Assembly: GCA_030148625.1 (NCBI GenBank)
Contig: JASBTC010000246.1
Coordinates: 1-6,068 of the forward strand
Length of the DNA stretch: 6,068 bases
Reading direction: 5' to 3'
Source: Sphingobium sp.
GTDB lineage: Bacteria > Pseudomonadota > Alphaproteobacteria > Sphingomonadales > Sphingomonadaceae
A program made the translations under genes and the position numbers. The notes under the pieces are model-generated. The model had not been told where the DNA came from. It worked only from the letters and a program-made list of their open reading frames with translations, and ran no database searches. This document shows positions 1 to 6,068 of this stretch, in pieces; positions within the stretch are counted from its first letter, which is position 1; each line of letters starts with the position of its first letter.

Positions 1-1238
1 CCCGCGCCCTGCAGGATCGGCTTCAGCACGCCGAAGAAGTCGATCTCGTTGCGCGTGTCAATCTTGTCGACGCCAGAATAGAGCCCGGCCACCGCGTTGA
101 AGCGGTCGCCCTTGAAGTTCAGGCGCAGATCCTGGTTGAAATTCTTGCTGAACGAATTGTAGCGCAGCGCGCAGACGCTGTTGGGCGAGCCGTCGCAGTC
201 GAACGGCGAGTTGCGATATTTGCCCGTGTCATAGCCGGTAATCGAGGTCAGCGAGAGGCTATCGCTGAGTTCGATCGCGACATTGAGCGCAAAGCCCTGC
301 GACGAGGTGTAATAGCGTCCGCCCGTGTCGGCGGCGACCTCATTCTTGCCGAGCGGGGCACCGCCGTTCTGCGCCGGATCGAAGCGCGAATAGCCGAGCA
401 CGTCGCGGCCCTCGGCCAGCTGGCCCAGAGCATAGGGATTGGGCGCCAGCGGATTGTCGCGCGCGAAATAGCCCTTCAAGTTGATGTCGATCGTATCGGT
501 CGGTTTCCAGCGGAGTGAAGCGCGCCCCGCAACCGTGTTTGTCGTGCCGACATGGCGATCCTGGACCGGATTATATTGCCAGCCGTCGCCCTTGGCATAG
601 GTGCCGGCAAAACGGATGCCGAGCTTGTCGGGGATCAGCGTCGCCTCGACCGCACCCTCGACAGTCTTGGTATCGTAATTGCCGTAGCCGAGGGTGATCG
701 TGCCCTCATTGCCGTCGAGCTGCGGCTTGTTGCTGAAGAAGCTGATCGCGCCGCCGGTTGTGTTGCGGCCATAGAGAGTACCCTGCGGCCCGCGCAGCAC
801 CTCGACGCGTTCGAGGTCGTAGAGCTGCTGGCCGTGGCTCGCGCGGAAGCTCTGATAGACTTCGTCGACATAGACACCGACCGGCGAGGCGGTGGAGGCG
901 GAAAATTCGTTCGCGACCGATACGCCGCGCAGCGAGAAATTCGGCTGGGTGCGGCCATAGGGCGTCGTGATCTGGAGGCTGGGGACGAAGCCTTGCAAGT
1001 CGGAGGTTTCGCTGATCCCGCGCGATTCCAGCTCGTCGCCGGCAAGTGCGGACACCGCGACCGGAACGTCCTGCAGATTCTGCGCGCGCTTCTGTGCGGT
1101 GACGACGATTTCGGCGATGCCGCCGCTCGCGGCTTCCTCAGCCGGGGCCGCGTCCTGCGCCCAGGCAGGCTGAGCCATCGCCAACGCGCTGGCGGAAACG
1201 AAGAGAAGCCGGCTGCGGCTATAGATTGTGCTTTTCAT
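1..1238 (-). CDS. TonB-dependent outer-membrane receptor, N-terminal part (3' end outside window)
   Basis: This gene encodes an outer-membrane active transporter that takes up a ligand using energy from TonB-ExbB-ExbD. The frame is open from the ATG at 1236-1238 to the left edge, giving about 412 residues. The family usually runs to 700-800 or more, so the C-terminal barrel is missing. Residues 1-27 look like a Sec signal peptide: basic start, hydrophobic stretch, then AWA before Gln28. EIVVTA at 43-48 lies where the TonB-box region is expected. The plug domain follows to about 165 and includes VLRGPQGTLYGRNTTGG at 147-163, a hallmark of the family. Barrel strands begin after that. Cys348 and Cys356 could pair in a surface loop. 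A strong Shine-Dalgarno supports the start. The gene lies 68 nt after a catabolic gene set on the same strand, which suggests that it imports the substrate of that pathway. Family is certain; the ligand cannot be read from sequence. Confidence 0.95.
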   Translation of the reverse strand, partial: MKSTIYSRSRLLFVSASALAMAQPAWAQDAAPAEEAASGGIAEIVVTAQKRAQNLQDVPVAVSALAGDELESRGISETSDLQGFVPSLQITTPYGRTQPNFSLRGVSVANEFSASTASPVGVYVDEVYQSFRASHGQQLYDLERVEVLRGPQGTLYGRNTTGGAISFFSNKPQLDGNEGTITLGYGNYDTKTVEGAVEATLIPDKLGIRFAGTYAKGDGWQYNPVQDRHVGTTNTVAGRASLRWKPTDTIDINLKGYFARDNPLAPNPYALGQLAEGRDVLGYSRFDPAQNGGAPLGKNEVAADTGGRYYTSSQGFALNVAIELSDSLSLTSITGYDTGKYRNSPFDCDGSPNSVCALRYNSFSKNFNQDLRLNFKGDRFNAVAGLYSGVDKIDTRNEIDFFGVLKPILQGA

Positions 1239-1243
1239 GATAA

Positions 1244-1250
1244 CCCTCCC
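1244..1250 (-). promoter_or_regulatory. Ribosome binding site of the TonB-dependent receptor
   Basis: The minus strand reads GGGAGGG followed by a 5-nt spacer (TTATC) and then ATG. This purine-rich site fixes the receptor start at 1238 and suggests efficient translation in its own right, unlike the coupled genes upstream. No promoter could be recognised in the 68-nt gap. Confidence 0.75.
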
Positions 1251-1306
1251 ATTGTCCCGGGTGCGCGCCTCGGCGATTTCCCGATTTTCGTTGTAATAGG
1301 TTGCGC

Positions 1307-2416
1307 TCAGGTGCGACTGGCCTCCCAGGCATGATAACCAAGCTCGGCCCAGGCGTTGACGATGTTGCGGGCGCCAAACGCCTTGGCGGGCGACTGGAAC
1401 CCTGCTGCGAGCAGCTTGCCTCCGATCAGGCGCTTGGCGGCCTCGGCGGCGAGTGCGCCCGTCTGCAGATAGGGCGAGTTGCCGCGCATCACGACGGTAA
1501 CCCCCGCCATGTTGCCTCGACCCACGCAGGAGATGACCGAGCGGTTGCGATCGGGGTCCTCGCGATCGGGCTCGGTTTCGGTAATTTGGGCGCCAAGGGC
1601 GTTCGTGACCTCTTCCTGCTCATCGTAGGAAAGCTCGCGGTATTTTTCTTCAAACTCCTCGAGCACCTTGAGGACGCCGCCGAACATCTGCTGGTTCTTG
1701 AAGCCGACCAGGGTCGTGCAGTTCGTTACGCGCGGATCGTCCAGATACCACAGCGCTTCGCCGCCGCCGCTCCACGGCAAGGCCTTGAAGATGCGATGCT
1801 GGTCGGGCGAGCGAACGTCATAAGCGGTCGCATAGGGCCACATCACCAGTTCGTTGTGCTCGAGATAATATTGGGGCTTGGTGCACATGCGCAGGAACGA
1901 CTTGGTCGACGCGACGCTGGTGCTCGAATCGGCGAGGTAGAGAATGTCGAGGCTGTCGATCCCGGGGGTCTCGAGCGCGATCTCGGCAGCAAGATTGCCC
2001 GCCGCCCACATATAGGAGGCAGCCGGGCAGAGAAGCAGACCTTTCGCGGCGAATGCGGCGCCGAACTTGTCGCGGATGAAGGCCATCCAGTCCGCTTCTC
2101 CCGTCGTGTCGAGATAATGCGCGCCGGCCGCCAGCGAAGCGGCGACCACCGGCTCGCCAAGCTGCATGAAGGGTCCGGTGACGTTGTAGACGACCTTGGC
2201 ACCCGTGAAGAGTTCGGTCAGGGCCGCCTCGTCATGGTCGACCGCGACAATCTCGTAAGCGGCGCCCGCAAGTTCGGGCACCTTCGCCATCTGCTCTTCC
2301 AGGCGTTCGCGGCTGCGTCCCGCCGCGATGAAGGGAATGCCATATTGCGCCAGATGGGCGGCAATCAGCTTGCCGGTATATCCGCTGGCTCCATAGACGA
2401 TGACGGGTGCGCTCAT
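1307..2416 (-). CDS. Saccharopine dehydrogenase-like NAD(P)-dependent oxidoreductase
   Basis: This 369-residue protein has a Rossmann nucleotide-binding domain at its N-terminus: GASGYTG at residues 9-15, then AAGRS at 31-35, where an Arg after the second strand is commonly linked to NADP preference. NVTGPF at 78-83 and HYLDTTGE at 100-107 are typical of the saccharopine dehydrogenase-like superfamily, which includes SCCPDH-like proteins and mycobacterial trans-acting enoyl reductases. The length is close to that of bacterial members. Nothing suggests a role in lysine metabolism, because all neighbours act on CoA esters. The ATG overlaps the ligase stop as ATGA, so translation is probably coupled, and the enzyme likely serves the same pathway as a cytoplasmic reductase or dehydrogenase acting on an intermediate. 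That role is inference and the substrate is unknown. The superfamily assignment is firm, the exact reaction is not. Confidence 0.88.
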   Translation of the reverse strand: MSAPVIVYGASGYTGKLIAAHLAQYGIPFIAAGRSRERLEEQMAKVPELAGAAYEIVAVDHDEAALTELFTGAKVVYNVTGPFMQLGEPVVAASLAAGAHYLDTTGEADWMAFIRDKFGAAFAAKGLLLCPAASYMWAAGNLAAEIALETPGIDSLDILYLADSSTSVASTKSFLRMCTKPQYYLEHNELVMWPYATAYDVRSPDQHRIFKALPWSGGGEALWYLDDPRVTNCTTLVGFKNQQMFGGVLKVLEEFEEKYRELSYDEQEEVTNALGAQITETEPDREDPDRNRSVISCVGRGNMAGVTVVMRGNSPYLQTGALAAEAAKRLIGGKLLAAGFQSPAKAFGARNIVNAWAELGYHAWEASRT

Positions 2417-4017
2417 GGGGTAGTCCTCTCTTTCAATTCCAGTCGGGTCGGACCGCGGCGGTCGAACAACTGTGCATCGGGCGTGCCGAGCATCGCGATC
2501 AGGTACCTCTCCTGCGGTTTTTCGGAAGCGGTCTTGGGTATTTCATCGACGATCTGGATGACCGACGGCGTGCTCGCCGAACCCAGGCGCTCGGCGCAGC
2601 GCCCGATCAATGCCGCCGCCTCGACCTTGCCCTTGGGAACGATAGCCGCGACGACCTCCTTTTCCCCGGGGGTGTTCTGCCGCGTTGCCGCGCCATAAAC
2701 ATAGACGTCGCTGACCCCTTCCATTTCGGACAGCGCCGTTTCGATGACGCGCGGGTCGATAAAATCGCCGTTGCGGCGTATCGACTGGCCGTCGCGATGA
2801 CAAAAATAGAGCCAGCCCTCGGCATCCTTGTAGCCGACATCGCCGGTCCGGAACCATCCGCCACGCGTCTTCGCCGCGGAGGCTTCGGGATTATCGAGAT
2901 AATGAATGGGCGCCACGCTGCCATCTTCGCCGCGAAAACAGATTTCGCCCTGCTGCCCCGGTCCGAGGATGCTGTCGTCCCTTCCCAGGATTTCGCAGAC
3001 CGATCCCGGCGGCGGCTTGCCGATCGAACCCACCGGCCCGGCACCTGGAGGATTGAGCGTCAATCCGCCTTCCGCCGCACCGAAAAACTCGAATATCTCG
3101 ACGCCGAAGCGCCGCGCAAAATCGTGCCACATGCTTTCGGGCATGCCCGCGCTCAGGACGAAGCGGACTTTATGGGCGCGGTCAAAGGGTCCCGGTGGTT
3201 CGGAGAAGATCGCGGTCGCCATGCCGCCGAGCAGATTGAAGGTCGTGCAGCCATAGCGCGAGAGAATTTCCCACAGGCGAGACTTGGTGAACTGGCGGCT
3301 GATCACGATTTCGAGGTCGTGCGCGATTGCGTTGCCGAGGCTGATCAGCTGTGCATTGGCGTGCGTGAGCGACAGGCCGGTATAGACGACATCGTCCGGC
3401 CGCAGGCCGATCACCGCACCAAGGCTCGCGACGCCGCTGAAGCGGGCATAAGGCGACTGTATCGCCTTGGGATCCCCGGTCGTTCCCGAGGTGAAGAGAA
3501 GCTGCATCGGCGCATCGAGCGGTTGAGGAACAAGCTCGACCACCGGATCGACCGAAGCGAGGATGCGATGCAGCGCGCGCGGGTCGCTTTCGCCGGCATG
3601 GATGACCCAGATCCACCGCAACTCGGGCAGATCGGGAAGCAGCGCCTCGACATTCGGCAGGACATCGGCGCTGACGATCGCGCCTTTGGCACCCGAGAAG
3701 CGAAGCATATAGGCCAGCTTGTCGCCGCGCATGCGCGGATCGATCGGCACGAACACCGTACCCGCAATCTCCGACCCGACCATCGCCTCGACAAATTCGG
3801 GATGGTTGCGCAGGATGATCGCGAAGCGGTCGCCCGCGCCCATGCCTTCCTGCTTCATCGCGGCAGCAATGCGCGCGCCGGCGGCGAGCAGATCGGCGTG
3901 GCTGCGCTTTTCCTCGACGATCTGGCTGTCGTCGCTGTGGACGAAGATCAGGCGCTTCGCGTCGCTCTTCGCGGCAGCGTCCTGCACCATCCGAAGGAGG
4001 GTCCGCGGCTCGCTCAT
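2413..4017 (-). CDS. AMP-forming acyl-CoA ligase (ANL superfamily)
   Basis: This 534-residue enzyme should activate a carboxylic acid to its CoA thioester through an acyl-adenylate, using ATP and CoA in the cytoplasm. The ATP-binding loop LLFTSGTTGDPKAIQ lies at residues 173-187. FFGAAEGG at 311-318 matches the adenine-binding Y/FGxxE motif, and WFRTGD at 388-393 supplies the conserved ribose-binding Asp. The hinge region at 408-420 reads RDGQSIRRNGDFI, a variant of the usual RxKDxIxxxGENI. Lys500 in IPKTASEKPQ occupies the place of the C-terminal catalytic Lys. The overall pattern resembles CaiC-like and medium- or cyclic-acid ligases more than long-chain FadD. An in-frame ATG 105 bases upstream exists, but residues before MSEPRTLL are Arg-rich antisense-like noise inside the thiolase gene. 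The start at 4017 overlaps the thiolase stop as ATGA and has only a weak ribosome site, which implies translational coupling. The substrate acid is unknown. Confidence 0.93.
   Translation of the reverse strand: MSEPRTLLRMVQDAAAKSDAKRLIFVHSDDSQIVEEKRSHADLLAAGARIAAAMKQEGMGAGDRFAIILRNHPEFVEAMVGSEIAGTVFVPIDPRMRGDKLAYMLRFSGAKGAIVSADVLPNVEALLPDLPELRWIWVIHAGESDPRALHRILASVDPVVELVPQPLDAPMQLLFTSGTTGDPKAIQSPYARFSGVASLGAVIGLRPDDVVYTGLSLTHANAQLISLGNAIAHDLEIVISRQFTKSRLWEILSRYGCTTFNLLGGMATAIFSEPPGPFDRAHKVRFVLSAGMPESMWHDFARRFGVEIFEFFGAAEGGLTLNPPGAGPVGSIGKPPPGSVCEILGRDDSILGPGQQGEICFRGEDGSVAPIHYLDNPEASAAKTRGGWFRTGDVGYKDAEGWLYFCHRDGQSIRRNGDFIDPRVIETALSEMEGVSDVYVYGAATRQNTPGEKEVVAAIVPKGKVEAAALIGRCAERLGSASTPSVIQIVDEIPKTASEKPQERYLIAMLGTPDAQLFDRRGPTRLELKERTTP
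2424..2429 (-). promoter_or_regulatory. Ribosome binding site of the saccharopine dehydrogenase-like gene
   Basis: The minus strand reads AGAGGA, then 7 nt, then the ATG at 2416. The site lies inside the last codons of the ligase gene, so ribosomes finishing the ligase pass it just before the ATGA overlap. It confirms the chosen start. Confidence 0.7.
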
Positions 4018-5237
4018 CTTTCGAGCACCGTCATCGCGATCGCCGCGGCATCGGAGCCGATGAACCCGCCGCCATTCTCGGCGAGCGCGATGCGCGCGCC
4101 CTGCGCCTGGCGCGAACCGCAACGGCCGCGAAGCTGCGAGACAAGTTCGTGGATCTGGCCGAGGCCCGTCGCGCCGATGGGGTGCCCCTTGCGGACCAGC
4201 CCGCCCGAGGGGTTCACCGGCACGCGGCCGCCAAGCGCCGTCGCGCCGCTCGCGAGAAAGGCAGGTCCTTCGCCGCGACCGCAGAGCCCGAGGTCTTCAT
4301 AATAGATAAGCTCGGCTGGCGAGGTCGCATCGTGCAGTTCGACACAATCGATTTCTGTCGGGGCGATCCCGGCGTCGGCGTAGACGTCGGCGGCGATGCT
4401 GCTCGTCACGCCTGTTTCGCCGGCCGCGGCGTCGAAACCACTCGCGATCCGCGAACAGCGGACGCGGACCGGGTCGGTCACCCCGAGTTCGCGCGCCTTG
4501 GCGGGCGACATGATGATCGCCGCCGCCGCGCCATCGCCGATCGGAGAGCACATCGGGAGGGTCAGCGGCGGCGAAATCGATCGCGCGGCGAGAACATCGT
4601 CGACGGTGAGGATCTCGCGATACTGCGCATTGGGGTTGAGACTGCCATGCCGCGAATTCTTGGCCGACACCTCGGCGAAATCGCGCTGGGTCGCCCCGGT
4701 TCGCGCCATATAGTTGCGCGCCATCCGGGCATAGATATCCATGAACAGCGAACGCTGGTCGGTCGGCGCCGCGGCGCGTTCGGCGACTGTCAGGTCGCCG
4801 AGCAGATAGTCGGTCAAGGCCTCGGGATGTTCGGTGTCGACGCAGCCGGCATAGACCGCCATCGGCCGCGCCTTGTCGTCATGATAGAGTTTCTCGACCC
4901 CGACCGCGAGCACGATGTCATAGGCCCCGAAAGTCACCATCGAGCAGGCCTGCTGGAACGCGGTCGAGGCCGTTGCGCAGGCGTTTTCGACGTTGACGAC
5001 CGGGATGCGCCCGATGCCGAGCTGGCGGAGTATGACCTGCCCGCCCACACAGACTTGCCCGGTGACGACCGGCGCGCCGGCATTGCCCACCCAAGCTGCC
5101 TGGATCGCATCCTGGCCGATGCCCGCGTCGGCGAGGGCCTGTGCGATCGCCTCATGGGCAAGGCTCGACAGCGAACGGCCGAGATGCTTGCCGAACGGCG
5201 TGATGCCGACTCCTGCGATGACTGCATTCTGGCGCAC
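4014..5237 (-). CDS. Thiolase family protein, SCP-x/lipid-transfer type
   Basis: This is a 407-residue acyl-CoA thiolase-like enzyme, which by family would cleave a 3-ketoacyl-CoA with CoA or catalyse a related C-C bond reaction. The start chosen is the GTG at 5235-5237, preceded at 6 nt by AGGGGAG; it yields a protein beginning VRQNAVIAGVGITPFGK, the normal N-terminus of the group. An in-frame ATG at 5267 adds ten residues but has no properly spaced ribosome site. Cys87 in VENACATAST is the nucleophile position. HDAT at 302-305 corresponds to the NEAF/HDCF block, GHPIGATG at 351-358 carries the general-base His352, and ENGGG at 387-391 stands in place of CxG. The second catalytic Cys found in classical or SCP2 thiolases is therefore absent. 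Some relatives work with a DUF35 OB-fold partner, and none is seen in this window. The stop overlaps the ligase ATG. Confidence 0.92.
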   Translation of the reverse strand: MRQNAVIAGVGITPFGKHLGRSLSSLAHEAIAQALADAGIGQDAIQAAWVGNAGAPVVTGQVCVGGQVILRQLGIGRIPVVNVENACATASTAFQQACSMVTFGAYDIVLAVGVEKLYHDDKARPMAVYAGCVDTEHPEALTDYLLGDLTVAERAAAPTDQRSLFMDIYARMARNYMARTGATQRDFAEVSAKNSRHGSLNPNAQYREILTVDDVLAARSISPPLTLPMCSPIGDGAAAAIIMSPAKARELGVTDPVRVRCSRIASGFDAAAGETGVTSSIAADVYADAGIAPTEIDCVELHDATSPAELIYYEDLGLCGRGEGPAFLASGATALGGRVPVNPSGGLVRKGHPIGATGLGQIHELVSQLRGRCGSRQAQGARIALAENGGGFIGSDAAAIAMTVLER

Positions 5238-5243
5238 AATTTT

Positions 5244-5250
5244 CTCCCCT
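5244..5250 (-). promoter_or_regulatory. Ribosome binding site that selects the GTG start of the thiolase
   Basis: The minus strand reads AGGGGAG, then AAAATT, then GTG. The spacing of 6 nt is near ideal for the GTG at 5237. For the alternative ATG at 5267 the only purine run, GGGGA, abuts the start codon and could not serve it. This site is the main reason for preferring the shorter protein. Confidence 0.75.
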
Positions 5251-5290
5251 CGGAGAATGGCTGGCATTCCCCGTTCGCATCGCCCGGCAG

Positions 5291-5300
5291 TGTCCGGACA
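5291..5300. repeat. Perfect 10-bp palindrome in the gap before the thiolase
   Basis: TGTCCGGACA is its own reverse complement and sits in the 87-nt gap between the dehydrogenase stop and the thiolase start. It has no loop and no T-run, so it is not a terminator. It could be a small operator for a dimeric regulator, but a 10-bp palindrome may also arise by chance in GC-rich DNA. The symmetry does not extend into the flanks. Confidence 0.3.
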
Positions 5301-5324
5301 TATTCCCGAATGACCCGATGGCGC

Positions 5325-6068
5325 TCAGGCGGTCGAAGGCAGCCTGTCGGGATCGATCATCAATGTCCCGCCCTTGATGGCGAGAATCTCGTTGCAGCCG
5401 TCCTCGATCAGCGAAGATCGGGCGTCGCGGAAGATCTTCTCGACCGGATATTCCAATGTCACGCCATTGCCGCCGAACATCTGGATCGCGTCGCTTGCGA
5501 CCTCGAAGGCGTGCTGCGTCGATGTGACCTTGGCGAACATCGCAGCCTGCAAGGCCGGCATGTCATTGAAGCTGTTGAATTTGGTCACCCGGCGCGTGAT
5601 CGCGCGCGAGATCTCGACCTTGCGGGCCATGTGGAACAATCTCTTGGCGACGTCCTGGTGACGGATGATCGGGACGCCCCCCTGCTTGCGCTCATGGGCA
5701 TAGGCATAGGCATGTTCGTAGGCGGCGCGCGCGCAGCCGGTGAAGGCTGCGCCCATCAACGCATTGGCCTCGCTGTGAATGGCGTAAACACCCTTCTTAT
5801 AGTCTTCGGGCGCAACCAGCAGATGGTCGATATCCAGCTCGACGTTGTCGAAGAATATCTCGCCTTGCGGGAGGGCACGCTGGCCCATCTTCTCGAGCGG
5901 GTTGCCTTTCGAGACGCCGCCGGCGCCCAGCGGAACGACGACCACCGCGCCGCGCTGCGTATCAACGACCCCGTTCGTTTCGGCGGCGCAATAAAGGATC
6001 GCCAGTTCGGCGATCGGACCGTTCGACACCCATGCCGATTTCTGGCCCGAGATGATCACCTTGCCGTC
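5325..6068 (-). CDS. Acyl-CoA dehydrogenase, C-terminal part (5' end outside window)
   Basis: This flavoenzyme should oxidise an acyl-CoA to the enoyl-CoA and pass electrons to electron-transfer flavoprotein. The frame is open to the right edge; 247 residues plus the stop are visible against about 380-400 for the family, so roughly the first 130-150 are missing. The GTG at 6057-6059 is internal and not a start, since the reading DGKVIISGQKSAWVSNG continues across it and is normal middle-domain sequence. The beta domain covers visible residues 1 to about 85, and the rest is the helical C-terminal domain. FGGNG at 198-202 followed by YPVEKIFRDAR at 207-217 is the family signature. The active-site segment that usually reads IYEGTSEI reads IEDGCNEI at 221-228, so Asp223 occupies the catalytic Glu position, with Glu222 beside it. 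The gene precedes the thiolase by 87 nt on the same strand and is probably part of the same operon. Substrate unknown. Confidence 0.95.
   Translation of the reverse strand, partial: DGKVIISGQKSAWVSNGPIAELAILYCAAETNGVVDTQRGAVVVVPLGAGGVSKGNPLEKMGQRALPQGEIFFDNVELDIDHLLVAPEDYKKGVYAIHSEANALMGAAFTGCARAAYEHAYAYAHERKQGGVPIIRHQDVAKRLFHMARKVEISRAITRRVTKFNSFNDMPALQAAMFAKVTSTQHAFEVASDAIQMFGGNGVTLEYPVEKIFRDARSSLIEDGCNEILAIKGGTLMIDPDRLPSTA

Noticed and set aside
1..1238. A frameshift in the receptor, suggested by the absence of a complete long frame in this region
   Set aside because: Reading codons from the ATG at 1238 gives continuous receptor sequence to the left edge. The gene is simply cut by the window boundary.
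1239..1306. A terminator or promoter in the gap between the oxidoreductase and the receptor
   Set aside because: Only a 4-bp stem with a 2-nt loop (CGCCGAGGCG) and a CCCGGG site were seen, with no T-run and no convincing -35/-10 pair. Read-through or a promoter of unfamiliar type cannot be excluded.
552..1334. A 260-codon open frame on the plus strand
   Set aside because: It is antisense to the receptor plug domain, which carries unmistakable family motifs on the minus strand.
1301..2698. A 465-codon open frame on the plus strand
   Set aside because: It is antisense to the saccharopine dehydrogenase-like gene, whose minus-strand product has clear Rossmann motifs. The plus-strand product has no family features.
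4018..4122. A 35-codon N-terminal extension of the ligase from an upstream in-frame start
   Set aside because: It lies inside the thiolase gene, is Arg-rich and without similarity to ligase N-termini, whereas the ATG at 4017 gives the normal family start and an ATGA overlap.
2407..4302. A 631-codon open frame on the plus strand, longer than the ligase it overlaps
   Set aside because: It lies antisense to the ligase and the end of the thiolase, is rich in Arg, Asp and Ala, shows no recognisable domain, and is explained by the low stop frequency opposite GC-rich codons.
6057..6059. GTG as the start of the acyl-CoA dehydrogenase
   Set aside because: The reading frame continues upstream to the window edge with typical middle-domain sequence (DGK before it), and the product from this GTG would lack the N-terminal domain and flavin-binding residues.

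Overview
The window is GC-rich coding DNA from what looks like an alphaproteobacterium, most likely a sphingomonad. This rests on the style of the TonB-dependent receptor, the catabolic gene mix and the base composition; the assignment is inference and no marker gene is present. Every gene I can support lies on the minus strand, so transcription runs from the right edge to the left edge. The many long open frames on the plus strand are antisense shadows.

In order of transcription: (1) the C-terminal two thirds of an acyl-CoA dehydrogenase, cut by the right edge, 5325-6068; (2) a short gap, 5238-5324, holding a 10-bp perfect palindrome and a strong Shine-Dalgarno sequence; (3) an SCP-x/lipid-transfer type thiolase that most likely starts at a GTG, 4014-5237; (4) an AMP-forming acyl-CoA ligase, 2413-4017, whose ATG overlaps the thiolase stop as ATGA; (5) a saccharopine-dehydrogenase-like NAD(P) oxidoreductase, 1307-2416, which again overlaps the ligase stop as ATGA; (6) a 68-nt gap, 1239-1306, with no convincing terminator or promoter; (7) the N-terminal half of a TonB-dependent outer-membrane receptor, cut by the left edge, 1-1238. 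No RNA genes, insertion sequences, CRISPR arrays or gene-free stretches over 100 bases were seen.

Read together, the genes suggest an uptake-and-degradation operon for a hydrophobic or carboxylated compound. The receptor would import it across the outer membrane, the ligase would make the CoA thioester, the dehydrogenase would introduce a double bond, and the thiolase would cleave the chain. The oxidoreductase would do an additional redox step that cannot be named from sequence. The substrate is unknown. The most notable details are departures from the standard catalytic residues. The dehydrogenase has Asp where the usual catalytic Glu sits, and the thiolase keeps its nucleophilic Cys and GHP His but lacks the second Cys at both places where families carry it. 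The ligase also has a variant C-terminal hinge. These suggest a specialised pathway rather than ordinary straight-chain fatty acid beta-oxidation.
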